A program made the position numbers and the translations under genes. Of a stretch of 64,000 nucleotides of DNA, positions 45,041 through 54,923 are shown one piece after another. The stretch lies in assembly GCF_010882175.1 (NCBI RefSeq), contig NZ_WKLH01000001.1, positions 885,464 to 949,463 of the forward strand. Reading direction: 5' to 3'. Origin of the DNA: Mangrovibacterium lignilyticum. GTDB lineage: Bacteria > Bacteroidota > Bacteroidia > Bacteroidales > Prolixibacteraceae. Each line of letters starts with the position of its first letter. Position 1 is the first letter of the stretch. The notes below the pieces were generated by a model, which was not told the origin of the DNA, did not search any database, and saw only the letters and a program-made list of their open reading frames with translations.

Positions 45041-46617
45041 TAGTTGTGTCCTCCTTCTTCCTTAATTTTCGGCCCTATTTTAATTTGGCGCATCATAATT
45101 TTCAGCTCAGCAATCAATAAGATGGTGAAGATTCCGGCAAACAGCCAGAAGGTTACCTGCACTGCGCTGGTACTGATTTTAGTTACTGCAGCCAAGGTTG
45201 GCAGCAGGTCTTGTACAACCCAGGGCTGGCGTCCAACCTCTGCCACGATCCATCCACATTGTTGTGCAATGTAAGCCAGCGGGATTGTCCAAACAGCCAG
45301 CCACAGAAACTTGCGGTGTTTCTCCAGCTTCCCTCTAATGACAAATAAGAAAGAAAGGAAGAAGAACAGAATAAAATACATCCCCAGAAACACCATGATG
45401 TGGAAACTGTAGAATGACAGTGGCACACTTGGGATCAACACATTCGGATCGGTAATGTAGCCGTAGCCAAAATATTTAAAGTAGTTTTCCTGAAAGTCTT
45501 TGGTTTGAAACTCTGCCTTGATCGACTCCGCCAACTGATCATTCCCGCCCTTCTTGGCTTCTTTGAACTCTTTCAGCTTTAAAATAGCCGCCTTGCCACG
45601 TTCAATTTTTTCGTTGGCCGACATATAGCCATATTGCTCATTCCCGTTGATCAAGTCATTGATTCCGGGAACAAAAGCATTCCAGTCCATATAAGCCATG
45701 TACGACAGGATGTTTGGGATCTCCAGCTTCATATTGAAGTCCATCAGGTTCTCGTTGGTGTGGTCCGTGTCAGTGGTCGACATGACACCCAAGGCAATCA
45801 ATCCGGCACCTTCACTACCATTATACAACCCTTCAAAAGCCGCGAATTTCATCGGCTGGTTTTGAGCAATGTTACGGGCCGAACTGTCGCCGGTAAAAAT
45901 AACGTAGATCGAAGCCAGGAAACCAAAGACGGCAGCAACGGCAATACTTTTCCGGGCAAAAACAATCTCGCGTTTCTTCAGGATAAACCAAGCTGAAATA
46001 CCAATCACAAAAATGGCAGCTAGCACAAAGCCCGACGATGTGGTGTGTAAAAACTTATCGACAGCCATCGGCGAAAACAACACATCCCAGAAACTAACCA
46101 TCTCGTTGCGGGCAGTCTCCGGATTAAACTGCATCCCGACAGGATTCTGCATCCAGGCATTGGCTACTAAAATCCACAAGGCAGAGAGGTTTGCCCCAAT
46201 GGCCGTTAACCAAGTGGCTGTAAGGTGGACTTTCTTACTCACTTTGTTCCATCCAAAAAACATAATGGCGACAAAGGTCGATTCCATAAAAAAAGCGAGA
46301 ATACCTTCGATGGCCAGCGGAGCCCCGAAAATATCGCCGACAAACCAGGAATAATTGGACCAGTTGGTCCCGAACTCAAACTCAAGAATGATACCCGTGG
46401 CAACCCCGATAGCGAAGTTAATTCCAAACAGCGTCATCCAAAACTTAGTGATTTTCTTCCACTGCGGATCACCGGTCTTCACATAGATCGTTTCCATTAT
46501 CGCGATAATGAAAGTTATCCCCAGTGTCAGTGGCACGAAAATCCAGTGGTACATGGCCGTAAGAGCAAATTGGGCTCTGGACCAGTTAACTAAAGATACG
46601 TCGATTGCTTCTAACAT
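45040..46617 (-). CDS. cydA: Cytochrome bd quinol oxidase subunit I
   Basis: 525 residues with about nine helices. The N-terminal WSRAQFALTAMYHWIFVPLTLG includes His and Glu ligands of the high-spin hemes, and GRQPWVVQDLLPT near 445 is a CydA signature. The Q-loop between about 245 and 385 is of ordinary length (it carries SYMAYMDWNAFVPGIND). Quinol oxidation takes place on the periplasmic side. Starts 8 bp after the DUF4492 stop. Confidence 0.95.
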   Translation of the reverse strand: MLEAIDVSLVNWSRAQFALTAMYHWIFVPLTLGITFIIAIMETIYVKTGDPQWKKITKFWMTLFGINFAIGVATGIILEFEFGTNWSNYSWFVGDIFGAPLAIEGILAFFMESTFVAIMFFGWNKVSKKVHLTATWLTAIGANLSALWILVANAWMQNPVGMQFNPETARNEMVSFWDVLFSPMAVDKFLHTTSSGFVLAAIFVIGISAWFILKKREIVFARKSIAVAAVFGFLASIYVIFTGDSSARNIAQNQPMKFAAFEGLYNGSEGAGLIALGVMSTTDTDHTNENLMDFNMKLEIPNILSYMAYMDWNAFVPGINDLINGNEQYGYMSANEKIERGKAAILKLKEFKEAKKGGNDQLAESIKAEFQTKDFQENYFKYFGYGYITDPNVLIPSVPLSFYSFHIMVFLGMYFILFFFLSFLFVIRGKLEKHRKFLWLAVWTIPLAYIAQQCGWIVAEVGRQPWVVQDLLPTLAAVTKISTSAVQVTFWLFAGIFTILLIAELKIMMRQIKIGPKIKEEGGHN

Positions 46618-46624
46618 GCGATTT

Positions 46625-46846
46625 TTATTTGGTATTGGTTAAATTGTCCAGAACATGTTCACTCCGTTGTTCATCCGTTTCAAAGTTGGTTTTTAAGAAA
46701 TTAGGGAAGAAAAACATTTTCAACACAAAAAACATAATAAACAGCTTGAGTATAATAACAACCCAAACTTGCTTGCCCCAACTGTTCATATTTTTAAACC
46801 CATCGGCATAAAAATGCCATATCCTCATCATTAAATTTGGCTTCAT
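46625..46846 (-). CDS. DUF4492 family protein leading the cyd operon
   Basis: 73 residues; IWHFYADGFKNMNSWGKQVWVVIILKLFIMFFVLKMFFFPNFL matches DUF4492, a Bacteroidota small membrane protein regularly found directly before cydA. One helix (about 26-46). Function unknown; a role in bd oxidase assembly is inference from conserved position. Confidence 0.85.
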   Translation of the reverse strand: MKPNLMMRIWHFYADGFKNMNSWGKQVWVVIILKLFIMFFVLKMFFFPNFLKTNFETDEQRSEHVLDNLTNTK

Positions 46847-47254
46847 CCGTTATCCTGTTTAAACTATAAAATTATCGGTTATTCCCGAAACTCCACGATC
46901 ATTACCCGTCACATTCACCGGAAGTGTTATGAAACAATAGGCTATTTTTTATTTCAATAAAGAATGAAACAACAAATCAATTACTTTGTTGAGCTCTTTT
47001 GATAACAGAGTTTTTCATCCTTTTTTCGTTTTCAAACTAACATTCTGAGAGCAAAAACCTTAAGTAAATCAGGCTACTCAGAAGAAAATTTAAAAAAAAT
47101 TCAATAAATTAATTTTAATCTTTTGTTCTTTTAATATTGTTAGAAAAAGTAGCAATTTGTCAGATTTTAATGCCTGAACTTTCCGATTATTTTTACAACA
47201 TTTGAAAAGAAATAGCTGTTAAACTTTTGTAATTCGAATCCCGGGACCTTTTCC
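46847..47254. other. 408-bp divergent control region between cyd and cco genes
   Basis: A+T-rich and without a gene. On the plus strand TTTG (near 47201) followed 17 bp later by AACTTTTG is a one-mismatch promoter candidate for the ccoI gene. No FNR-like palindrome was found by eye, although both oxidase operons would be expected to respond to oxygen. Confidence 0.4.
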
Positions 47255-49666
47255 ATGACCGATCAAAACAAGCCATCCAATAAAACTTGCATCCATTGCG
47301 GCGACGATTGCGGCAAACACCCCATCATTTGGGAAGACAAAGCGTTTTGTTGCAATGGTTGTCAGACAGTTTACCAGCTTCTGCACAGCAACCAACTGGG
47401 GCAATATTATGAGATTGAGAAAGTACCGGGGATAAAAATCGATTTACCGGAACCGGAAGCTTCTGAAAAATTCGATTTTTTGGACCTGCCGGAGATCAAA
47501 GAAAAGTTACTCGACTTTTCAGATGGAGGAATCTCCAAAGTCCGTTTTTTCATTCCCGGAATCCATTGTGCTTCCTGTATCTGGCTACTGGAAAATCTAC
47601 ATTCTCTGCACCGGGCTGTCATCCAATCCTCCGTCAACTTCCCAAAGAAAGAAGTCAGTATCACCTTTAAGGATGCCCAAATAAGTTTGCGCCAACTCGT
47701 CGAGATGCTCGCATCCATTCACTATGTTCCCGAAATCAATCCCAAAGATCAGTCGGAAACGAAAGCGTCCAAAACGACCAGAACACTTTTACTGAAAGTT
47801 GGCATTGCCGGATTCAGTTTCCTGAATGCCATGATTTATCACTTTCCGCAATACTTGCCCGGCGCCAACGAACTAGAGAGTGGTTTCCGGCAGCTGTTTG
47901 GCTGGCTGAGTTTCGGCCTGAGTATTCCGGTTTTGTTCTATTGCGCCAGCGACTATTTTCTATCGGCCTGGAAAAGTTTGAAGCAGAAAATCATCAGTAT
48001 CGATTTGCCGATCGCGCTGGGATTGATCACCCTCTTCACCCAAAGTACCATCGACATTGTGAGCCATACCGGAATTGGTTATTTCGATTCACTGACCGGA
48101 CTGGTCTTTTTCCTGCTCATTGGGAAATGGTACCAGGGAATCACTTACGAAGCGCTGACTTTTGAGCGTAATTACAAATCGTATTTCCCGGTTGCTGTGA
48201 CCAAACTAGGCGAAACGGGCAAAGAAACCATTCCGATTGAACAGCTCAAAGCAGGCGATCGCATTTTGGTGCGCAACCAGGAACTTATTCCCGCCGATGC
48301 AACCATTGTTTCCGGACAGGCAAACATCGACTACAGTTTCGTAACCGGAGAATCGATTCCGGTATCCAAACAAACCGGCGATTTTGTCTTTGCTGGTGGC
48401 CGACAGGCGGGCAGCGCCATTGAGCTGCTTGTCCAAAAAGAAGTGGAACAAAGCTACCTGACACAGCTGTGGAACCAAAATCCGGAGAAAGCGGATGACG
48501 AACCCAAATTGTCAGGCATCATCAACAAAGTCAGCCAATATTTTACCATCATCATTATCAGCATTGCCCTGGCGGCAGCCATTTACTGGCAGTTCACCAA
48601 CAGCTCGAAAGCAATTTTCGCTTTCACATCGGTCCTCATCATTGCTTGTCCCTGCGCCTTGGCACTGACCATCCCCTTCACATTCGGAAGCACCATGCGG
48701 CAATTTGGCCGCAAAGGCTTCTATTTGAAAAATGCCGACGTGATCGAAAAGCTTTACCGAACAACGACGGTCGTTTTCGATAAAACCGGCACGATCACCC
48801 ACGCGCAATCCTCGCGTGTTCAGTTTGAAGGCAAGCTGCTCAAACCGGAACAAATCGCCATGATCCGCTCACTTTGCAAACACTCAAGCCACCCGCTCAG
48901 CAAAACCTTATTCAGCCAATTGGAGGAAGGGGATCTCTTTGAAGTGACTGATTTTACTGAGCTTCCTTCATTGGGAATCAGCGGAACGGTAAACGGGATA
49001 AAAATCAACATGGGCTCTCGCTTCTTTGTGACCGGTCAAAAAGACGGACAGAAAGAGTTAAAAACTCAAGTGTGGGTATTTATTGAGACTAAGGTTTTAG
49101 GCCACTTTCAGTTTGAAAACAACTATCGCGAGGGCTTAAAAGAAACCATTGATGAGTTGGAGCAGCATTACGATCTTCACCTGATCAGCGGCGACAACGA
49201 ATCGGAACGGGCAAACCTGCTTCCGCTTTTTAAAGATCATGCCCGGTTGAACTTTAACCAGTCGCCAACAGACAAACTTGCCTACATTAAAAACCTGCAG
49301 GCAAACGGTAAAAGTACACTGATGATCGGGGACGGGCTGAACGATGCCGGAGCGCTAATGGAAAGTAAAGTAGGCCTGGTGATTGCCGACAATATTTACA
49401 ACTTCACACCTGCCTGCGATGCCATCTTGCAAGCCGGTAAGTTTGGGCAGCTGGACCGCTTCCTCAGATTCACCCGAACCAGCATGACCATTGTCAAACT
49501 GAGCTTCGCCATCTCCTTTCTATACAATATCGTGGGAATTTCCTTTGCCGTATCCGGGAACCTATCGCCTATTATCGCCGCCATCCTGATGCCTTTAAGC
49601 TCCGTGACCGTCGTAGCCTTCGCTACTTTTTCGGTCCGGCTTTCAGCAGCAAAATCTATGCTGTAA
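47255..49666 (+). CDS. ccoI: Copper-transporting P1B-type ATPase for cbb3 assembly (CcoI/FixI-like)
   Basis: 803 residues. The N-terminus has a cysteine-rich segment (TCIHCGDDCGKHP and FCCNGC, residues 11-36) typical of CcoI proteins, then an HMA domain with CASC at 105-108. Transmembrane helices flank the CPC metal site at 465-467 (IIACPCALAL). The phosphorylation motif DKTGTIT begins at Asp509, and GDGLNDAGAL is near the end. It exports copper to the periplasm for oxidase maturation. It opens the cbb3 cluster; ccoS follows after 139 bp. Confidence 0.92.
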   Translation: MTDQNKPSNKTCIHCGDDCGKHPIIWEDKAFCCNGCQTVYQLLHSNQLGQYYEIEKVPGIKIDLPEPEASEKFDFLDLPEIKEKLLDFSDGGISKVRFFIPGIHCASCIWLLENLHSLHRAVIQSSVNFPKKEVSITFKDAQISLRQLVEMLASIHYVPEINPKDQSETKASKTTRTLLLKVGIAGFSFLNAMIYHFPQYLPGANELESGFRQLFGWLSFGLSIPVLFYCASDYFLSAWKSLKQKIISIDLPIALGLITLFTQSTIDIVSHTGIGYFDSLTGLVFFLLIGKWYQGITYEALTFERNYKSYFPVAVTKLGETGKETIPIEQLKAGDRILVRNQELIPADATIVSGQANIDYSFVTGESIPVSKQTGDFVFAGGRQAGSAIELLVQKEVEQSYLTQLWNQNPEKADDEPKLSGIINKVSQYFTIIIISIALAAAIYWQFTNSSKAIFAFTSVLIIACPCALALTIPFTFGSTMRQFGRKGFYLKNADVIEKLYRTTTVVFDKTGTITHAQSSRVQFEGKLLKPEQIAMIRSLCKHSSHPLSKTLFSQLEEGDLFEVTDFTELPSLGISGTVNGIKINMGSRFFVTGQKDGQKELKTQVWVFIETKVLGHFQFENNYREGLKETIDELEQHYDLHLISGDNESERANLLPLFKDHARLNFNQSPTDKLAYIKNLQANGKSTLMIGDGLNDAGALMESKVGLVIADNIYNFTPACDAILQAGKFGQLDRFLRFTRTSMTIVKLSFAISFLYNIVGISFAVSGNLSPIIAAILMPLSSVTVVAFATFSVRLSAAKSML

Positions 49667-49805
49667 AATAGACCAATAAGTTTTTTATGATTTTTTGGCT
49701 ATCTTGACAACAATGAACAAATTAGCTTGTTAATAGTCTTTAAGTGTTTGGGATACCTGTTTCAGATGCGAGCCCAAAGTCAATAACTAACCAACAAACC
49801 GGATT

Positions 49806-50006
49806 ATGTCAGTACTATTCGTTTTAGTCATTATCGGAATTCTTGTTGCAGCCGTTTTTTTGATTGCCTTTATCTGGGCTGTCCGCTCCGGACAATTTGA
49901 TGACACCTATACGCCTTCCATCCGAATTTTATTTGATGACCATATTTCGTCCGACACCACGGATGAACCCCAAGAAAAATTAAAGTCGAAACCAAAATCT
50001 ACCTGA
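49806..50006 (+). CDS. ccoS: Cbb3-type oxidase assembly protein CcoS
   Basis: 66 residues: one helix (about 2-25) then WAVRSGQFDDTYTPSIRILFDD, the hallmark of CcoS. Required for cofactor insertion in cbb3 oxidases. It stands between ccoI and ccoNO, 14 bp before the latter. Confidence 0.92.
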   Translation: MSVLFVLVIIGILVAAVFLIAFIWAVRSGQFDDTYTPSIRILFDDHISSDTTDEPQEKLKSKPKST

Positions 50007-50020
50007 AAAACGATTGACTT

Positions 50021-52165
50021 ATGGAATTAGAGAAGTTTATGTATGACAACAAAATTACCCGCAATTTTGCTGTGGCAACTGTTGTATGGGGAGTTGTAGG
50101 ATTGTTGATGGGCCTGATAGTTGCCCTGCAGATATTCATCCCGGCGATGAACTTCAACCTGGAGTTTACTACGTTTGGCCGCACCCGGCCATTGCACACC
50201 AACGCCGCTATTTTTGCCTTTGTCGGTAACGCTATTTTTACTGCTGTATATTATTCGATGCAGCGCTTGCTGAAAACCCGCATGTTTAGCGACCTGCTCG
50301 GGAAGATCCACTTTTGGGGCTGGCAACTGATTATCGTTGCGGCTGCGGTCACCTTGCTGGCAGGTTACACGTCGGGGAAAGAATATGCCGAGCTTGAATG
50401 GCCGATTGACCTGGCAATTACGGTGGTTTGGGTAATCTTTGGGATTAACATGTTTGGCACCCTGCTCATTCGGAGAACAAGTCACATTTATGTGGCCATT
50501 TGGTTTTACATTGCGACTTGGGTAACAGTTGCTGTTTTACACATCGTCAACTCCATCGAGATTCCATATAGTTTGCTGAAATCGTACCCGGTTTATGCCG
50601 GCGTTCAGGATGCATTGGTTCAATGGTGGTATGGGCACAATGCTGTGGCGTTCTTCCTTACCACACCTTTCCTTGGACTGATGTACTATTTTGTACCCAA
50701 AGCCGCCAACCGTCCGATTTACTCTTATAAACTTTCGATCGTTCACTTCTGGTCACTCATCTTCATCTATATTTGGGCTGGTCCCCACCACTTGTTATAC
50801 ACCTCACTGCCCAACTGGCTGCAAGCACTGGGAACAACGTTCTCGATCATGCTGATCGCTCCTAGTTGGGGAGGGATGATCAATGGTTTGCTGACACTGA
50901 GAGGCGCTTGGGACAAAGTTCGTCGCGACCCGATTCTGAAAATGTTTGTCGTCGGTCTTACCGCTTATGGCATGTCAACTTTCGAGGGCCCCATGCTATC
51001 ACTAAAAACCGTCAATGCGATCAGCCACTACACCGACTGGACTATTGGACACGTTCATATTGGAGCGTTGGGATGGAACGGGCTGATGACTTTTGGCATG
51101 CTATATTGGCTGATTCCTCGCCTGTACAATACAAAACTTTGGTCGACAAAACTGGCAAACGCCCATTTCTGGCTGGCAACCTTAGCGATCATTTTTTATG
51201 CTGTGCCGCTGTACATTGGCGGAATCACACAAGCCTTGATGTGGAAGCAATTCACACCCGACGGGTTCTTGTTATATCCCAACTTCCTGGAAACAGTCAC
51301 GCAGTTGATTCCGATGTATGCCATTCGTGCCTTTGGCGGCTCCTTATATGTTACCGGGATGTTGCTGGCCGTGGTGAATATTGTTAAAACAGCCCAGGCA
51401 GGAACATTCCTGAAAGAAGAAGCGGCAGAAGCACCGGCATTGAAAACTCAGGAAATGCCGAAACAAGACAACGAAAGCTGGCACGGATTCCTGGAACGCA
51501 AACCAATTCGCTTCCTTATTTTTGCCACAATTGCAATCTTAATCGGTGGTCTTTTTGAGATTGTTCCAACCTACCTTGTTAAATCCAATGTCCCGACCAT
51601 ATCAAGTGTAAAACCTTATACCCCGCTTGAATTGCAGGGACGCGACATCTATATTAAAGAAGGATGCTACAACTGTCACTCGCAAATGATTCGTCCTTTC
51701 CGGTCTGAAGTTGAACGCTATGGTGAATATTCCAAAGCCGGAGAGTTTGTCTACGACCATCCTTTCCAGTTCGGGTCGAAGCGAACAGGGCCGGACCTGG
51801 CCCGGGAAGGCGTAAAAACAGGTAAAATCTACAAACCAAACGCCTGGCACTACAACCACTTCATTGATCCGCAAAAGATGAATGAAGCTTCCATTATGCC
51901 ACCTTACCCCTGGTTAGCCGAAAAAGACATTGACCTGTCTTCAACACCAGCCAAAATTAGGGTCATGAAAAAATTAGGCGTTCCCTATCCCGACAATTAC
52001 GAACATCAAGCAAATGATGACCTGAAAGCACAAGCTGAAGAGATTGCTCAAAACCTGCGTGAAGCTGGAATTGAGACTGAAAGCACGAAAGAAATCATTG
52101 CGCTGATTGCTTATATACAACGTCTGGGGACAGACATCACAACTCCTGAAACCTCAAACGAATAG
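50021..52165 (+). CDS. ccoNO: Cbb3-type cytochrome c oxidase, fused subunits I/II
   Basis: 714 residues combining CcoN (about 1-465, twelve helices; HTNAAIFAFVGNAIF, WWYGHNAVAFFLT and TIGHVHIGALGWNG hold heme and CuB histidines) and CcoO (about 490-714), joined by a linker rich in Ala/Glu/Lys. CcoO has a helix and one c-type heme site, CYNCH, at about 548-552, with MIRPFRSE following. The fusion is typical of Bacteroidota. It reduces oxygen at very low concentration. Confidence 0.95.
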   Translation: MELEKFMYDNKITRNFAVATVVWGVVGLLMGLIVALQIFIPAMNFNLEFTTFGRTRPLHTNAAIFAFVGNAIFTAVYYSMQRLLKTRMFSDLLGKIHFWGWQLIIVAAAVTLLAGYTSGKEYAELEWPIDLAITVVWVIFGINMFGTLLIRRTSHIYVAIWFYIATWVTVAVLHIVNSIEIPYSLLKSYPVYAGVQDALVQWWYGHNAVAFFLTTPFLGLMYYFVPKAANRPIYSYKLSIVHFWSLIFIYIWAGPHHLLYTSLPNWLQALGTTFSIMLIAPSWGGMINGLLTLRGAWDKVRRDPILKMFVVGLTAYGMSTFEGPMLSLKTVNAISHYTDWTIGHVHIGALGWNGLMTFGMLYWLIPRLYNTKLWSTKLANAHFWLATLAIIFYAVPLYIGGITQALMWKQFTPDGFLLYPNFLETVTQLIPMYAIRAFGGSLYVTGMLLAVVNIVKTAQAGTFLKEEAAEAPALKTQEMPKQDNESWHGFLERKPIRFLIFATIAILIGGLFEIVPTYLVKSNVPTISSVKPYTPLELQGRDIYIKEGCYNCHSQMIRPFRSEVERYGEYSKAGEFVYDHPFQFGSKRTGPDLAREGVKTGKIYKPNAWHYNHFIDPQKMNEASIMPPYPWLAEKDIDLSSTPAKIRVMKKLGVPYPDNYEHQANDDLKAQAEEIAQNLREAGIETESTKEIIALIAYIQRLGTDITTPETSNE

Positions 52166-52168
52166 GCC

Positions 52169-52363
52169 ATGTGGAAAGAACAACTAAGCAGTATTGAAAA
52201 TGTCGAGTATTATGCCATCATTGGCTTTTTCATCTTTTTTGTTTTCTTCATCCTGATCACTATTCATACGATGAAGCTAGACAAAAAGAAGACCCAAATC
52301 TATGGCAACCTGCCACTCGACGAAGACAAAAAACAAGTTGAACAGCAAAATTTCACCTTATGA
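52169..52363 (+). CDS. ccoQ: Cbb3 oxidase small subunit CcoQ-like
   Basis: 64 residues: a helix at about 12-34 (YAIIGFFIFFVFFILITIHTM) and a charged C-terminus (KLDKKKTQIYGNLPLDEDKK). Position between ccoNO and ccoP defines it. The stop overlaps the ccoP start (ATGA). Confidence 0.8.
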   Translation: MWKEQLSSIENVEYYAIIGFFIFFVFFILITIHTMKLDKKKTQIYGNLPLDEDKKQVEQQNFTL

Positions 52364-52962
52364 CCCAAGATAAAAAACAACAGGAATACGATGATCTAAC
52401 TAAGATCAAATACATCGGAGGACATGATTATGACGGCATCCGCGAACTGGATAACCGACTGCCACCGTGGTTGAAGTATCTTTTTTATGTGACCATTGTT
52501 TTTGCCGTATCTTACCTGATGCTGGTTTTTGTTTTTGAAGACGACAGCGTCATTCAGGAGAAAGAATACCAAAACGAAATGGCTGCTTTGCATCAGGCAG
52601 AGGAGCAGGAAGCAGAGGCTGCTCCGGTTGAAGTAAAAGAACGTACTCAGGAAGAAATACTCGCTGCCGGAAAGGTAACTTTTGGAAAAATCTGCTCCGT
52701 TTGTCACGGAAAATTTGGAGAAGGTTTAGTTGGTCCCAACATGACCGATGAATATTGGATTCACGGAGGCAGCTTTGAAGACATGAAGACAGTGGTCCTG
52801 AACGGGGTGATTGAAAAGGGTATGATTTCGTACAAAAACCAATTATCGAATACGCAGATTGACGATGTTTTAACCTACATTCATAGTTTACAGGGAACAA
52901 ACCCTCCGAACCAAAAAGAACCACAAGGTGAGAAATATGTTCCTGAGGCAAATGCCGAATGA
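52360..52962 (+). CDS. ccoP: Cbb3 oxidase subunit III (CcoP), mono-heme
   Basis: 200 residues. The N-terminal domain YDGIRELDNRLPPWLKYLFYVTI is the CcoP_N signature with one helix (about 33-55). After a charged linker there is one cytochrome c domain with CSVCH (about 110-114) and methionine ligand in KGMISY. Proteobacterial CcoP has two c hemes and is about 100 residues longer; here the second heme domain is absent. Confidence 0.92.
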   Translation: MTQDKKQQEYDDLTKIKYIGGHDYDGIRELDNRLPPWLKYLFYVTIVFAVSYLMLVFVFEDDSVIQEKEYQNEMAALHQAEEQEAEAAPVEVKERTQEEILAAGKVTFGKICSVCHGKFGEGLVGPNMTDEYWIHGGSFEDMKTVVLNGVIEKGMISYKNQLSNTQIDDVLTYIHSLQGTNPPNQKEPQGEKYVPEANAE

Positions 52963-52977
52963 CTTTCTCGAGTGGTG

Positions 52978-53003
52978 GTGTTGGAAACATCAGGTTCCAA
53001 CAT
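52978..53003 (+). other. Intercistronic hairpin between ccoP and ccoG
   Basis: TGTTGGAA (52979-52986) pairs with TTCCAACA (52995-53002), loop of 8 nt. No T-run, so probably not a terminator; it may protect the upstream mRNA. Confidence 0.35.
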
Positions 53004-53045
53004 CAACGACAGCATAAAACAACCAACTAAAAACCAACGACAGGA

Positions 53046-54458
53046 ATGGAATTAAACCAAAAACCAGACAACTACCAGGACTTGACTTTCCGTGATCGCA
53101 TGGCTACGGTCGATCAGGAAGGAAAAAGGGTTTGGGTTTTTCCAAAGATGCCCCAAGGCAAATTCACGAATTATCGCCGCATTGTGGCTTATTCGCTGCT
53201 CCTGTTTTTTTACCTGGCCCCTCATCTCCGGGTAAATGGTGATCCGCTTATTTTTTTGAACTTCATGGATCGCCGTTTTGTGCTGTTTGGGGAAGTCTTC
53301 TACCCACAGGACTTTCACTTACTGGTGCTGTCATTCATAACCCTATTGGTTTTCATCATCCTGTTTACAGTGGTATACGGACGCATTTTCTGTGGATGGA
53401 CGTGTCCTCAAACAGTTTTCATGGAGTTTGTATACCGGCCGATTGAATACATGATTGATGGCGACCGCAGCAAACAGCGGAATTTAGCCAAACAGCCAAT
53501 GGGGCCGGTTAAGCTATTCAAACGCATTCTGAAACACAGTATTTTCCTGCTAATTTCGTACATCACGTCCTTAACTTTTTTGTCGTACATTATTGGCTGG
53601 CCTGCAGTCAGGCAATTGATGGCTGGCTGGCCATTTAGCAATTTCGGCGGCTTCATGGGAATTATGGCATTCACCGGAATCCACTATTTTGTTTTTGCCT
53701 GGTTTCGCGAGCAGGTTTGCTCCATTGTTTGCCCTTACGGACGGCTGCAGGGAGTAATGCTCGACCAGAACTCCATTGTTGTTGCCTACGACTATTTGCG
53801 CGGCGAACCCCGCGGACGCGGAAAAAATGAGGATAAAGGCGATTGTATCGACTGCAAACGCTGTGTCGATGTTTGCCCAACCGGAATTGATATTCGAAAT
53901 GGCACCCAGCTGGAATGCATCAATTGCACCGCTTGTATTGATGCCTGTGCTTCGGTGATGTATGCCGTCAATAAACCCAAAGGCCTGATTCGCTATGCTT
54001 CGGAAAGATCAATCTCAGAAGGTAAAAAGAAAGTGATGAATGCCCGTGCACTTGCCTACTCAGCCGTTTTGGTCATTTTATTGGGCATTGCCGGTTTCGC
54101 GTTTATGAACCGCGACGAGGTTGAAACGACAATTGTCCGAACACAAGGCACCCTTTTTCAATCGTATGGCGAAGATGCGTTGAGTAATTTGTACGATTTA
54201 CAAATGATCAACAAGTCAAACAATCCGGTCGTTATGGATTTGAAATTGATAGAACCGGAGGGGGAGATAAAAATACCGGGAGACTCGTTGATTCTAAATA
54301 AAGGTGAGATAATTAAACGAAATGTGTTGATTATTCTGCCCAAAAATGAACTCAAAAGCTCAAACACTCATGTCATCATAGGCGTTTACCGCGAAGGAAC
54401 AGAAGTAGAACAAATAAGCTCCAGTTTCGTGGGGCCCAATGCGCTCGATGTAAAATAG
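53046..54458 (+). CDS. ccoG: Cbb3 oxidase accessory protein CcoG (RdxA/FixG)
   Basis: 470 residues with about five helices, a polyferredoxin domain with CIDCKRCVDVCPTGIDI and CINCTACIDACASVM (about 262-303), and a C-terminal Ig-like periplasmic domain (about 365-470). CIFCGWTCPQTVF-type segment reads RIFCGWTCPQTVFMEF. CcoG is thought to reduce copper for delivery to cbb3 oxidase. Confidence 0.94.
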   Translation: MELNQKPDNYQDLTFRDRMATVDQEGKRVWVFPKMPQGKFTNYRRIVAYSLLLFFYLAPHLRVNGDPLIFLNFMDRRFVLFGEVFYPQDFHLLVLSFITLLVFIILFTVVYGRIFCGWTCPQTVFMEFVYRPIEYMIDGDRSKQRNLAKQPMGPVKLFKRILKHSIFLLISYITSLTFLSYIIGWPAVRQLMAGWPFSNFGGFMGIMAFTGIHYFVFAWFREQVCSIVCPYGRLQGVMLDQNSIVVAYDYLRGEPRGRGKNEDKGDCIDCKRCVDVCPTGIDIRNGTQLECINCTACIDACASVMYAVNKPKGLIRYASERSISEGKKKVMNARALAYSAVLVILLGIAGFAFMNRDEVETTIVRTQGTLFQSYGEDALSNLYDLQMINKSNNPVVMDLKLIEPEGEIKIPGDSLILNKGEIIKRNVLIILPKNELKSSNTHVIIGVYREGTEVEQISSSFVGPNALDVK

Positions 54459-54473
54459 TAAATTGATCGAATC

Positions 54474-54923
54474 ATGAAAATCAGATTTAATTGGGGAACG
54501 GGAATAGTGCTGGCAATGTTTGTCATGATTTGCGGTATGCTATACTTGGTTTACATGGCAACCAGCCAGGATTATTTCCTGGTGGAAAAAGATTATTATC
54601 AAAGAGGAATTAATTATCAGGATCAAATTGACCGGATCAACAACGGCAACTCGCTTCGGGAAAAGCCTCAAATAGTTCTTTCGGACGAAATGTTGACCAT
54701 TCAGTTCCCTGCTTGGTTCGCAAACAAAACCATCGAAGGTGAAGTATTGATCTATAGCCCCGTAAGTGACAGGCTGGACAAAAGCACAAAGCTCCGGCTA
54801 GATGAAACATTGACACAACGCATTTCACTGGACAGCACAAAGCCTGGCAGATACACAGTGAAGCTGGATTGGACAGCCGATAACACCGACTACTACCGGG
54901 AACTACAAATCACAATAAAATGA
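54474..54923 (+). CDS. ccoH: FixH/CcoH family protein
   Basis: 149 residues: an N-terminal helix (about 7-28) and a small periplasmic beta domain. FNWGTGIVLAMFVMICGMLYLVYMATSQDYFLVEKDYYQRGINYQDQI is the FixH signature. Assembly factor of cbb3 oxidase. Overlaps the next gene by 4 bp (ATGA). Confidence 0.88.
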   Translation: MKIRFNWGTGIVLAMFVMICGMLYLVYMATSQDYFLVEKDYYQRGINYQDQIDRINNGNSLREKPQIVLSDEMLTIQFPAWFANKTIEGEVLIYSPVSDRLDKSTKLRLDETLTQRISLDSTKPGRYTVKLDWTADNTDYYRELQITIK

